NCBI GenBank assembly: GCA_013398295.1
Contig: VZSF01009112.1
Coordinates: 120,473 to 184,472 of the forward strand
Direction of reading: 5' to 3'
Origin: Chionis minor
Taxonomy: Eukaryota > Chordata > Aves > Charadriiformes > Chionididae
DNA: 64,000 bases
The notes beneath the pieces were generated by a model. It ran no database searches, had not been told where the DNA came from, and saw only the letters and a program-made list of their open reading frames with translations. The translations under genes were made by a program, and so were the position numbers. Positions 1 through 11,200 of the stretch are shown in pieces; within the stretch, counting starts at the first letter, position 1; each line of letters opens with the position of its first letter.

Positions 1-1179
1 TTCACATAGCTGTGCAAGAAAATTCTGCAGCCTCATGAGCAGATCTTGATATTTTTACTCTCTATGAACAGAAGCATTGTCCATCTGTAGTCTCACTGAT
101 TTCAGGGAGCATCCTTTGCGAGAAGACTGTGCTTCAGTGTAGCAGGGCTGATTCATCAATTCTGTTTATATGTTTACTGAGGGGAATTATAGGCAGTTTT
201 ACTCAAGAAAACCAGCATTCGCCACCCTTATCAAAGAATTTTGTTAGTTCTACCTTTCAATTTTAATAATATTAAAATAGAAAGACCTCACCAGAAGATC
301 CCAGTAAAAGAGCAGACAGTTTTAACCATTGTCCAATTCTATATCTAGGTTGTTTTTTCACATTGTACTCAAAAGAGATAATTGCAAATTATGAAGTTTT
401 AAAAAACAATCTTTTTTCCACAAGTGGAAGAAAAAAAGCAGACCACACTCCAAGGATAGATGTCATAATTATTCTTTGAATGTATACATGCTTTTCAGGA
501 AGAAATATGTATGAAATGGATTGTTTGCTTGAAGTGTTAAGTATTACACTGTGTATTTTTAAAGAACCATTAACTGTGCTATGGAATGTACCTTTGTGGT
601 TTTTTTAAAGAACTTTGAAATTCCTTCCATGTCGTAGTTTGCTTTACTTTATTTCTTTTATTTTTTGTATTCAAAGAAATGCAGAAAATAAAGAGACGTG
701 CCAACTAGAGGTAGCGATGTGTTCAGATCTGTAACCTTAGAGGTTCAGGAAGGCTTCAAAGTTGATACTGGTAGGATCTGGTTACATTTCATCACAGAGG
801 ATAAATTTATGCCTGTAAGCCATAACCTTTGGTCAGTCTCTGTTTTCTTCCTATTGGCTAAGAGATACATTTGCGTTATTCACCTGTCATGCAGCCACAC
901 TTAATAAAATTCTCTTTCTTTTGTTTTTCATTTGTTTTACTGGCTACTTACATCTTCAACAAAGATGGGAGCTATCCAAACTGACTGTGTGCATATCTGC
1001 AGAAGACAAATCAAACTTTTTTATAATGATATCCACTGTGTTAATGCAAAGGATGGTGACTGCTGGGGCTGCTGTAAAAACTGAAAAGTGGAATAGCTGT
1101 CATTTGCTTTTGAATTGAATTGAGAAAACATTCAGTTATTATTAACATCATGTTTCTGTGGCCACAACGTAGAACTTTA
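1..1179. other. AT-rich noncoding, nothing recognised
   Basis: No coding exon, RNA gene or known repeat is visible. The open frames are short, begin at arbitrary positions and show no family resemblance. The stretch is best read as intronic or intergenic single-copy DNA. Confidence 0.7.
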
Positions 1180-1545
1180 GGGCTACATTTATACCAGTCA
1201 ATAAAATGGACCAGGGCTCTCCCCTGGCTCTGTGGCCTATTGACATGAGTGAGCTCATGATCAGCCAGATGAAATCTTTTCTGAAAGTGTGCAGCTACCT
1301 CCAAAGAGGCTGTTGCTTTTTGGGTCAGCTAAGACCTGAAAACTGTGTCCAGGAATTATCTGGAAGAGTATTTGGATCAAAACAGTGCCAAGAGGCGTGC
1401 TAGTAATTTAACATCATGACCTGGCCCTGTTTAGTATGCTAATATAGAAGTAGTAAAAAATGCCAGGTGCTGTACAGAGCCAGAAACCAGCACAGTGCCA
1501 GTCAGACCTTGATATAAGCAGCAATATTGAGAGGACAGTTATATA
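1180..1545 (+). repeat. Diverged interspersed repeat, copy 1 (unnamed)
   Basis: This segment is less AT-rich than its surroundings and lines up by eye, in the same orientation, with 39055-39310. Both begin near GGCTAYATYYATAC, share the block AAAACTGTGTCCAGGAA (one mismatch in the other copy), and then have an AATTTA stretch followed by CCCTGTTT. The copies are old and differ by many substitutions and indels, so this is a relic of an ancient dispersed element. I cannot name the family; an old DNA transposon or LTR is possible. Strand is arbitrary, defined only relative to the other copy. Confidence 0.4.
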
Positions 1546-4349
1546 TAAACCCAGGTTCTGCAAAGATATGCATAGTTTTCTTCCTGCATTGCAGAATGAA
1601 ATAAAAAGAAGCTGTTTCTTCTAAAATTTGGGAACAGACGTATACTTTTGCTGCCACTCTTAAAAGTCTGGGAGGGGGAATTTACTTTCTGTCATTCAAA
1701 AATGTTCCTTTTATCAAAGGAAGACAGTATATGAACAATATATTACAAGTTTGTAATGAAAATCCAGCTTCACAAAGCCAAAACAATATGAAGCATTCTC
1801 TTCTCCCCAGATTATGAGGGTTTCAAATTTCAACCTGAATGAATAGTTCTGTTTCCCACCCAAACATATTTCTTGGACGACTCCTGGAAACCTGATGCCT
1901 GAACACTGCTCTTTATGGGAGCTCTTCTGAGTTTCCGTACCAGTCTACACCTGAGGGTACACCAAAATACATGGCTGTTCATAGCTGGAACCGTGAAGCT
2001 ATGTCTATGCATCTTGTATTCTTTCACTATAAAGTGCACTTGGATATTACATCTAAATTATCTTCCTAAACACGTAATCACTGTATTGAATTCTAGTGGT
2101 GTGTTCAGTGTGGGCCAGCTGCTTTTATGGTGAAGGAACTATAGCTCAGGTTCCTGTTTCACCTGCCTGGGCAACCTCTGGACACCCTCCTCATTTTACA
2201 ATGAGGGCAAATCCCTCAAATGGACCAAGCTTTTCTGAGCACAAGGAGATAATTGTGGGGAGACAGCAGAGAAGAGTCAAGTGTCTCAATTTGTTGTGAA
2301 ATTGTGGGTACCTTAGGTGGCTTCAGGACAAAGTGCCTCCAGATTTTGCTTGTGAATGAGTGTAGCCTTAAGAAGGACTCAGTAACTTGGCTACAATTTT
2401 CTTTCATTGCACAGCTTAATCTAGCCACAGAGATGTTAGTGATGATTAGCGGAGTTAATTCTACAATAAAGATATCCACTTCAGATTCTACTTCAGGAAG
2501 AAATTCTTGACTTTGAGATGAAAAACATTTGGGTACTGGGCTTCTGAAGGGAAAAAAAAATTAGGTGCTAGGCTTCTGAACTTCCTTTAGTAAAATACAG
2601 GATATTGCTACTGAAATTATTGGCTCCAGTTGTCCGCTGCTTGGAGGGATCTTATTGCTAGCTGATGACACCTACCCAAGGTGGCATTAAAGCTTCATTG
2701 CATTCTTAGACATGTGGTGCACCATCCTAACCGAAGGCAACCTGATGTTAAAAGTACAACTATATTGGCAAGCAGTGCTTAAAGAAATGCTGGTGTTGAA
2801 TAAGGCTCTCCCACATTTCTGCATAACACGGGCTGCAGCCCAAGATGAAGCCACTAGAAAACCTCAGCGCAGGCAAGATACACAAGACTGCATCGCCAAT
2901 GATAACAGGAAAGTTTAACACTAGATCAACACAAGTATAATTAGCTGTTTCAAGTGGAGACATTATTCTTCATTTCCTGCCCTCATCTTGTTGCCCTGAA
3001 CTGTTAAACAATAGCTGTGTTTCATGCAAGAAGGGTTGGGTTTCAGAAGCTCGTGAAATGGTTCTCCTGTGGGACCAGATCCAAAGGCAGATTCACTGGG
3101 AGTGTCACTGGACTACTTCAGGTGGGCCAAGGCAGCCTGACAAACACAGAAATGCTGAGAAAAGGTAGCTTGTTAGACAATCAAAAAGCCATTAGAATTA
3201 TTTCAGCAGTATTTTCATCCAGCTGGTTGCAGTCCTTTTGACTAACATAGGCTTTATACCTACTGTACTAAAACACAATCAAGACATTCCGTTCCTTTTT
3301 TTCTGGTGAGCTCCAAATTTCTAATATAAGGAGAGATTTCCCCTTTCTTTTCCTATGAGTCTCTGTGCACAGCTCTTCCTTTTTCTCCTCACTTTGCCAG
3401 TCCCCTTCATCCATTTCCCACCTTTCAGTCTTACTCTTTCAATACTACTTTTTTTTCTTTCAATGTTGGCTCTGCTGCCTAGTAGTAAGCTCCAGATGCA
3501 CAAAGCTTTCTTTCCAAGGATCCAGACTTTTTCAAGTCCCAGCGGGACTTGCCCTTGGCAAAGATCACTAGCCCATGGAGGCAGGCTGGACACCATCTGA
3601 GTTAAATTCCTGTATTTCGGGTAGATCCAGGGAAAATCTGCCCTCTTTCTTTGGGTGATAGCTTATTCTGTGAGTTTTGGGAACATCTCAGCTCAGTATT
3701 TTGTAGCGAGTCTAATGTGAATGTGGTCTTTCAACATCTTCATGCCCATCGTGCAAAATCAGCATGGCCCGGCATCGTCCTGTGGGGTAAGCAAAACATT
3801 TAGAAATGTCCAGTTGAAAATTTTATATAATGATATCAATCATTAGATCTTTTGTATAATATATGTGCAATTTATGGTTATGTGCATCATTTTTGCTCGA
3901 CATAGTAAACATTTGATGATTTTTCCAAACTTTCTGCCATTTTTAAATGGCAGAGCACAAAAAATATAGGTTACATGTTCCAAACACTTAGAAGTTTTCT
4001 GCATGCACACATGCTATGACTGAGACCAATTCTGACTATCTGCAGATGCAAACAACATGACATGCAAAAGGGATTATACATAATTGGAAGATGTGATGTG
4101 GAAAATTACTTCTTTCACTGTCACTCTATGCCTTTATTTGTTCTTGAATCTCTTATTAAAAAAAACCCCAAAAAACAGAACACCACCACACACAGAAAGA
4201 AACAAACATGTACACTGTACATTAGGACCTGGAAATCTCCCAAGCCACAGTCTAACAATTGGCAAAACTATCAGATAAGATTCAACAGAAAAACTACAAT
4301 GTGATGATGGGCCAATTTTAGAGACAAGATACAAGACATGTACTTCTGG
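1546..4349. other. AT-rich noncoding, nothing recognised
   Basis: No exon or named repeat is seen. Two small structures stand out. One is a short direct repeat (GGGCTTCTGAAG-like at about 2538 and TAGGCTTCTGAAC-like at about 2569). The other is an inverted repeat at 3933-3954 with 10-bp arms (TCTGCCATTT / AAATGGCAGA) and a 2-nt centre. The open frames at 3321-3600 on both strands lie in a pyrimidine-rich tract and are not gene-like. Confidence 0.65.
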
Positions 4350-4470
4350 TAGGATTCCTAGATAACAAATTCAATTCCTGCTTCTGCTACAGGTTTCCTA
4401 TGTTACCTTAAATAAGTAACTTATGATTTATGCTCCTTGGTTTCCCTGTTCTGAAAAATAAAAAACCTCG
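4350..4470 (+). repeat. MIR-like (CORE-SINE) relic
   Basis: The order of short blocks matches the MIR SINE body: a degenerate 'AATTCCTGCTTCTGCTAC' segment, then 'ACCTTAAATAAGTAACTTATG' in the place of the MIR 'ACCTTGGGCAAGTCACTTA' block, then 'TTGGTTTCCCTGTTCTGAAAAAT' in the place of 'CAGTTTCCCCATCTGTAAAAT'. Divergence is high, as expected of a very old amniote SINE. Edges are approximate. Confidence 0.55.
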
Positions 4471-5729
4471 TGACCCTTTTTTCTCCCACAATTTATCTGG
4501 CTTGATTGTTTATAATGCAAGTAAACTTTTGCAAGTAACTCTGCAAATGAGCAGAATGGACCTTACACCTAACCAGAGTCTATTGTCTCATAAATAATAC
4601 CAAGTTCATGCATTTAGATAGTATATAAGTAACAATGAAGCACTTTTTCTGCAAAGTGGTTTCGTACTTGATTATATAAAACAACCAGTCATTACTTTCT
4701 TGAACCAGACATTTTTCCTTGTCCTCATTTTAAAAAGCACACAAAACACAAACCAAAAGATTGCATGGGTGGTGTGAACTGGGAAAGATAGGACAAGAAG
4801 ATTGGGAAAAAGCTGTGGAAGATACATACATGGCTTGGGAGCGTGTATAAAGGCTTTCTCCGCAATCTCTAATCTTTAAATAACATTAAACTGTCTGCAT
4901 TAGGTCTTCTTCAGCTGTATCACTCCATACAACAGATGTCGATCCCGTGAATCTTTCAAGTGAAAACATTCCGTGATTCATAGAAAATTTATGATTAAAA
5001 GATGGTATAAAGATGAGAAACCACCCGCCATTACGAGCCATGATGAACATGTGTGCAAAGTTATTGCAAAAGACACTGTGCATTCTACTCCCAGAAAAGG
5101 GAAAAAATGTTCCCTTTGGTTGAATAAAATGTATAAATTAAGTAAAGATGGTCCTCTCCTACTGTTTGAGTCTTTCATATCAGTTTACAAGCAGTAAAAT
5201 CATAAGAGCTCAGCAATAAGTACAACATTACTTCTACTCATCTGTCAATTTCAAGAATTCAGAGTATATAATTTGTTGAGTAATCCTTTGAATTCCCATC
5301 TGAACATTAAAAAAGAAATGTGGTATCACTTCATGTACCTGCCTGTGACTTTTCAGACTGTAAACAAGTCTCAGTGCATAGCTTGATTTCGCTGTCTGAA
5401 ACCACGAGACAGACATTTGCATTAACAAAGGCTTTGTTTAGAACTGCTGTTTTTATCTAATGAATGCTATGATTCTTCCCCCTTCCGAGGGTGTATAGAA
5501 AAGGCAATGGAGATGGTAGAATTTTCACGGTTGTTGCTACTTTGTTTTCCATTCAGGCAGAAGAAAAAAAATGCCATGTGAATTCAGTATGTGAAACTGA
5601 AGAAAAGTGCAAAATTCTGAATATTCATTTCACAGAACAAGAAAACCTAAAAAGATATACTGTGAGTCAGGAAAACAGAGTTGAAATATAACTCTGCAAA
5701 TTTTACCTCAACCTGTCACTGGCTTTCCA
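4471..5729. other. AT-rich noncoding, nothing recognised
   Basis: No exon, RNA gene or repeat is recognised. Overlapping open frames on both strands at 4886-5197 show neither known domains nor plausible splice context. Confidence 0.65.
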
Positions 5730-5982
5730 TCTCAGAATTCCAGAGGCAGCATGGGCTGCCCATCTTCCTGGAGGTCCCCTGTGCACTGCAGCTGTGGCTC
5801 AGGGCTGGGAGCAGTCCAGGTCTTCAGAGGAGGAAGAGGAGGTGAGCAGGATCTCCAACCAGGCAGAAGAGAGCAGTGAGGGCTGGCAGAGCCAGGGGGG
5901 CCATCCCAAAGCCACAGCAAGTGATCAGGGAAAATATGGGGCTGGTGGGGGCAGCTTCTAGGCACAGATTTGGCAGCAACAG

Positions 5983-6017
5983 AGAGGAGAGGAGAGGAGA
6001 GGAGAGGAGAGGAGAGG
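5983..6017 (+). repeat. (AGAGG)7 microsatellite
   Basis: Seven uninterrupted AGAGG units are followed by AGC. The array is repeated as nine units at 6091-6135 beyond the N. The two counts probably represent one true array that was read with different lengths. Confidence 0.95.
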
Positions 6018-6090
6018 AGCCCCNGAAAGTGATCAGGAAAAATATGGGGCTGGTGGGGGCAGCTTCTAGGCACAGATTTGGCAGCAACAG

Positions 6091-6135
6091 AGAGGAGAGG
6101 AGAGGAGAGGAGAGGAGAGGAGAGGAGAGGAGAGG
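6091..6135 (+). repeat. (AGAGG)9 microsatellite
   Basis: Nine uninterrupted AGAGG units lie in the right-hand copy of the duplication around N6024. They generate the Leu/Ser-rich minus-strand and Arg/Glu/Gly-rich plus-strand translations, which should not be annotated as proteins. Confidence 0.95.
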
Positions 6136-6833
6136 AGCCCCAAGAAAAGAGGACAAAGGGGATGGGAAGCAGAGCCTCAGTGCCCACCAGGTGCCAGATT
6201 GAGGGCACCATGCTCTTTGGGTGCCTGACCACTGCAGGTGTCCAGGGGCATAGGGCCCAGTGGGGCATGGACCCAGTGAGCAGCAGATCCTTGCCAGGCC
6301 TTATGAGGCAGCAGGAGCTCTCCCAGTAAATGTGTTTCTCTGCAAGTGAACTCATGTGACTCTCTTCTTTCCTGGTCTATTTGGTTTACATGGCAACAAT
6401 CTTCTCTGAGAAAAGACCAGGAGCTGACCCCATGTTGGACAAAGACAGTTCCAGCTGGCTCCAAATGGACTCACCCTTGGCCAAAGCTGAGCCCATCAGC
6501 AACAGTGGTGGTGCCTCTGTGATAAGAAGAGGTAAAAAGTGCTGCACAGCAGCTGTGAGAATAGTATGAGAGAAACAGTCTTGCAGGCACCAAGGTCAAT
6601 GAAGGAGGGGGAGGAGGTGCTCCGGAGCAGAGATTTCCCTGCAGTCCTTGGAGATCATGGTGAAGCATGTTGTCCCCCTGTAGCCCATGGAAGGCCATGC
6701 CTGAGCAGATATCCATGCTAGCCCATGGAGCAGATGGATATGCCCTGAAGGAAGCGACAGCCAGTGGAGAGACCATGCTGGAGCACGCTCCTGGCAGCAA
6801 CTGTGGCCCATGAAACAGTCTGTTCCTGATGGA

Positions 6834-6968
6834 CTGTACCCTGTGGAAAGGACCCACGCTGGACCAGGTCTTGAAGGACTGCAGCCCATGGGAAGGACCC
6901 ATGTTAGAGCAGTTCATGAAGGAGTGTACCTGTGGTAGGGACCCCATGCTAAAGCAGGGGAATAATTT
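6834..6968 (+). repeat. 45-bp degenerate tandem units inside LTR 1
   Basis: Units beginning CTGTACCCTGTGG (6834), CTGCAGCCCATGG (6879) and GTGTACCTGTGG (6924) are spaced exactly 45 bp apart. Each contains GGACCC(A)CAYGCTRGA-like and GAGCAG-like parts. Shorter, more decayed units lie upstream from about 6676. The other LTR of this family has the same kind of units, 47 bp apart, at 15602 and 15649, so the array belongs to the family. Confidence 0.75.
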
Positions 6969-7372
6969 GAGGAACAAGGAGTGGCAGAGATGAAGTGTTA
7001 TGGATTGACCATAACCCTTAGTCCTCATTCCAACTGTGCTGCCTGGGGGGAAAGAAATGGAAGAGTCAGGAGTGGAGCTGAGCCTGGGAAGAAGGTGGAT
7101 TGGGAGGAAGGTGCTTTTAATTTTATTTCTCACTATCCTGCTCNATGAAGGAGTGTACCTGTGGTAGGGACCCCATGCTAAAGCAGGGGAATAATTTGAG
7201 GAACAAGGAGTGGCAGAGATGAAGTGTTATGGATTGACCATAACCCTTAGTCCTCATTCCAACTGTGCTGCCTGGGGGGAAAGAAATGGAAGAGTCAGGA
7301 GTGGAGCTGAGCCTGGGAAGAAGGTGGATTGGGAGGAAGGTGCTTTTAATTTTATTTCTCACTATCCTGCTC
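6916..7372. other. Perfect 228-bp duplication across a single N (probable assembly artefact)
   Basis: 6916-7143 and 7145-7372 appear identical when read through, with only N at 7144 between them. A perfect tandem copy that abuts an N inside an otherwise decayed LTR is best explained by two overlapping contig ends joined without merging. The corrected LTR would have one copy. Confidence 0.85.
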
Positions 7373-7569
7373 TCTTACTAATTGCCAAAAAAAAAAAAAA
7401 ATCTTCCCCAAGTCAAGTCTGTTTTACTCTTGACAGTAATTGTTGAGCGATCTCACTGTACTTATTTCAGTTCAGGTTCTTTTTCTCCCCCTATCCTATT
7501 GAGGAGGAGGGGAGGGAGAGAGAGCGGCTTGCAAGGTATCTGGGAGCCAGCCAAGGTTAACCCACCACA

Positions 7570-8290
7570 ACTGGGGAGGAGCAGTGGCTCCCGCTCACTT
7601 CTCATCCCTCCGTGTGTGGCAAGTCAGGCAGCAGCTCTTGTTGGCAGCTTCTGTGGAGAGGACCATGATGGCCCTCCAGGTTCTTCATGGGACCTGGGAC
7701 TGGTCTTATACTTCAGGCTTCCTGCAACAGCATGGGCTGCCCAACTTCCTGGAGGGCCCCTGCACATCATAGCAACGTTTCTGGGTTGTGAGTGGTGCAG
7801 GTCCTTCAAGGCAGTAAGTGTTAGAGAGATGGTGAGGTCTGGTATCCACCATGGAACAGAGAATATGGGGGCCCCAGTGCCTGTTCTCCTGTCTGCACCG
7901 TGAGAGGCAGTGGGAATAATAGTTGGTGCCCTCCGTGGGCACCACATCTCCTTTGCACTGGAGGATGGGGTGGGCCCATGTCCTCCAAAATCTCTGCCTC
8001 TCCCTTTAAAGGGACAGGTGGGGAATGGCACAGGGCTGATCTGAAAGCTCTGGGAATCACAGGCCTGTGCTTTGGGGTTCATTAGCAGCTTTTTTTTGTT
8101 TGAGACAGATGATGCTGTGCTGAAAGCCCTGCATCTTCCCCCTTCCCTTTCCTCCGATGAGAGCAGATCCTGACATCAGCAAAAGGCCACAGAGGAGGAG
8201 GAGGTGAGCAGGATCCCCTAGGAGGCAGAAAAGAGTAGTGAGGGCTGGCAGAGGGAGGAGGAAGGAAGGGGTCTCATAAGTCCCATTGAA
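7570..8290. repeat. GC-rich repeat-derived block B, downstream of LTR 1
   Basis: The block follows the LTR terminus directly. It contains the counterparts of block A at 7728-7762 and 8190-8253, here about 430 bp apart instead of about 45. No primer binding site of a recognised type follows the LTR end (sequence ACTGGGGAGGAGCAG), and no coding domain is seen. Frames up to 173 codons on both strands have no recognisable motif. It is most likely relic internal sequence of an LTR element. Confidence 0.5.
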
Positions 8291-11200
8291 ACTCTGTGTG
8301 ACTGCCTATTAGTTTGTTTTCTGAAATAAATGGAAATGATTTACTGCACCTGAAGTTAGCCATCTACAGACTATCCATCTAGTTTGAACTAGTCATCTTT
8401 TCAGTCAGTGCTGAAAGACAGGCAAATTTAAACTCAAAATAGCAAACTGTTTACAATAGGAGAACAACATTCATTTATTGTACACTGTAATAATAAACAA
8501 GGGTGAAAACCAGAGGAACTCTTTGCTCTTCCAAATTTTCTTGCAATAAACCCGTCATGGGGTGCATATGTTTCATATTCTTACAAAGGATGTCCTGCAC
8601 TTGATGAAACAAGGCACTTCAGACTATGCTTTTTCATTCTGTTTGGTATGATACTTTTTTAATGGCAGTTTGTGTTATGCCCTTGAATGAAAAAAGAAAA
8701 AAACAAGCTACAGCTCTTGCCTGGAACAGAGATTAGGAATGCTAAAATGTTTTAAGACCTTGGCAGGGCCCTATGGTAAAGGAAGAAGATTATCTCTGAG
8801 GCAAAGAATTATCATGGTGTCCTCTTCTGTTCTGCTGATGAGCTTCTTAAGTGAGAGACTGGTGAAGGACATTTTTATTCTGTTTAATGACATCTTGTAA
8901 TATTTCTGTATGCTTTTTGGATACAGATGCAATGTAAAAATATAGCTGTTGACCAGTTGAGGGGCCGGGTATTTTGTTTTTTGTAATTGAATACTCTAGA
9001 AGCATTTTCTCAGGTATCCTTGTCAGGCATTTTTGAGATAGTGCAGAATTTGCTTGATCATGTTCCAACACGGTTGTTAAAAGAATGCCTGCCTTTTCTC
9101 GGTCATACTATCCTGAGAGTTGTGAATTGCTCTCTTCAATCTGGGATGGTTCCAAAATAATTTAAACTGGGCTACAATCATTCTTTTGTTAAAGGAGATG
9201 TCTTCATCCATGGATGTTTTGTTTAATAGCCAACCAGTTCATAATTTACACATTTCAGTTAACAAGATGGAAAAAGTAGTTTAAAGTTTGGTCCAGATTT
9301 TATATATGTTATAGTACACATCTGGCAGAGCTGGACTTTATGGTTGTCCTCTGGTTGTTAGTAACGTAACTATTTTCATCGAGTGCTGTTCTTCTTGGTA
9401 ATTTACTTTTTGGCAGCAATTTGGCAAATAACTTAAATACCTGATTAATGTTATACACAAACCTTTTTTAATGGCTATTATTGTGCTTGCCCCTGTATAT
9501 AAAGCATGATAATATTAGTGTCTTCTTAGTGGAAGGTTAGTAGTAATTCTGTATGCAAAATTAAGTCTTAGCAATCCAGTTCCAGTAAATTATCAACAGG
9601 ATTGCCAATAAATGACTAACTAAAAAATATAGGTGAAACATTGCAATAGAAAAACGCAAGATATCTAGTAAGTCTGTTCCATTTTGCACAAAAATCAGTG
9701 ACACTGAGATTCACAAACTTTTCCTAGCTTTTCTCAGTGGTACGTAGCGGGAAAAGGGCACTTTCAGAAAGTTATTCACCAGTAGGTGAGCCATACTTTG
9801 GAAATTCCTATTTTTTCCATTGTTTCATGAAGGAACAAAGTTCCCCAATGGAGAGTAGACTTTTGGTTTTAGTTCAGTGTTTAAGTGTTTAAGTTCAATA
9901 AGATTAATTTTGAAGGTCTTCTCTGGCAATGAATTCTAAATGAAATAACTGGGGACTATGTAGATTTATGAAGGCCAACCTGTTGAACACCAGTGTCAAA
10001 GTTAGTGTTTTTTTTAGCATCTTTTCTTGATAGATCCAGTAGTCTGTAAGCCTTTTATAATTTCTTAGAGAATGGCACAGGATAGCCAACTCTCACTATT
10101 TTTTTTTTTTTTTTTATGGGGGTATAGTGATCTTTGGTAGTTTCTCTCTTCCCTCATTATTGAGTTATATTAATATGCGAATATTCCAGAATTCATTTGA
10201 AAAAAGTTTTTCTAGCACTCAGAGCAGCATAAAAGAAACTATAAAATAGGAATCATATATAAGTAGTAAAGTTGTAATATTTAATGTTTCTGAAGAGTTG
10301 TGGGGCCTGAATTATTATAGTCTGATCACAGTTTGAATCATCTGAGAAATGCTCCCACTCTTAAAATGAATATATATTTTCATAATACAATCTCTCTTCT
10401 ACTAGGAAATTCTAATTACTGAACTACTTGTCAAGGAAAAGTTAGCTATGTGTCAGAAAAAAATATTCCCATTTTTTGTAGAGGACTCGAAGAAATTATC
10501 TTTCCAATATTTTTTGTACCAACGGTGAGGAGAGTTTCACTGCAAATATAAAGCTTTGTGTGAACTTGCTGTTAGAGACTGTGAACTGCCTTCCAGCTCT
10601 TTCAGTATCAGTTGGAAATGAAAACAAAACCATATGAAACATTAAACCAGCACATAGATGTCTTATTATTTCAGTTATCACACTACTCCTTCTAGCAATG
10701 TGAGAAAAAGAAATTGTCAGAACTTCCCAAAATCATAAAAATGTTTTTAAATATCACAGAGCAATTTTAAAAATTGCAAAATGGTTTATACTTATTCACT
10801 GCTTTAAAGGAAATTAATCAGTCAAGAATAAGGAAAAAGGAATTAAATAGCAGCATGAACACAAAGCACTTCATTTAAAAACGTGGGTTCCCCTAATGCA
10901 GATTATTTGCTTTTGTAAGCCTGACTAAAACCTTGATACGGTGAAATTGTGAACATCTGGAATCCTCAAAATCAGTAGGAAATTATTTTAACACAGAGTA
11001 TGGGTTTTATTTGGTCAAATTTAGACATCTACAAAGTAGACATCCAAGTCTGAACTAGTTTTCCAGGCCCTAGGTAATCAGTAAAGAGAAACAGGCTTTT
11101 GCAGAGAACAATTAATCCCCATTCTAAAACACATCTGAAATGGTCCAGATGAATTGCTCCCAGAAAATGTTTATTTTTCTCCCTTGAACACAAAGGCAGA

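Larger units (their letters stand above)
5919..6141. other. Near-identical duplication across a single N (probable assembly artefact)
   Basis: 5919-6023 and 6027-6141 are the same sequence either side of N at 6024. They differ by one base (CAGGGAAAA versus CAGGAAAAA) and by the number of AGAGG units (7 versus 9). Two contig ends from one locus that stopped in the microsatellite, placed end to end without merging, would give exactly this. The true locus probably has one copy. Confidence 0.8.
5730..6381. repeat. GC-rich repeat-derived block A, upstream of LTR 1
   Basis: The GC content rises abruptly here. Two segments recur in block B (7570-8290), in the same order and orientation. 5747-5781 matches 7728-7762 (35 bp, 2 differences), and 5825-5891 closely matches 8190-8253. 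Block A also holds an AGAGG microsatellite and an assembly join (N at 6024). The frame of about 207 codons on the minus strand crosses the N and is largely Leu/Ser/Pro made by the pentamer, so it is not a gene. The block is probably internal sequence of the retroelement whose LTR follows, but I could not recognise gag or pol. Confidence 0.55.
6382..7569 (+). mobile_element. Endogenous retrovirus LTR 1 (solo or flanked by relic internal sequence)
   Basis: The element starts near TGGTTTACATGGCAAC and ends ...CCAAGGTTAACCCACCACA, with TG...CA ends. It aligns over its length with the LTR at 14886-16078: the start, a GTTCCAGCTGG segment, the AAGGAGGAGGTGCTCC-like block, a run of 'CTGCAGCCCATGG...GAGCAG' units, the pyrimidine/A-rich U5-like part containing CAAGTCTGTTTTACTC, and the same terminus. 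Removing the 229-bp duplication artefact leaves about 0.96 kb, comparable to the second copy without its CR1 insert (about 0.88 kb). No target-site duplication was found and no gag, pol or env is recognisable beside it, so it cannot act alone. Promoter and polyadenylation positions are not evident. The left boundary is uncertain by tens of bases. Confidence 0.7.

Noticed and set aside
5983..6135. CRISPR-like array of repeats and spacers
   Set aside because: The repeats are contiguous pentamers with no spacers, and the sequence is from a vertebrate.
5732..6355. A 207-codon minus-strand protein
   Set aside because: The frame crosses an N, is duplicated by the assembly artefact and consists largely of Leu/Ser/Pro from the AGAGG pentamer array.
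6471..7133. A 220-codon minus-strand protein
   Set aside because: It lies within the LTR, owes its length partly to the 45-bp units (a multiple of three), and overlaps the false duplication. No domain is recognisable.
10099..10115. T run as the tail of a minus-strand retroposon
   Set aside because: Sequence to its right is not recognisable as any LINE, SINE or mRNA, and no target duplication is evident.
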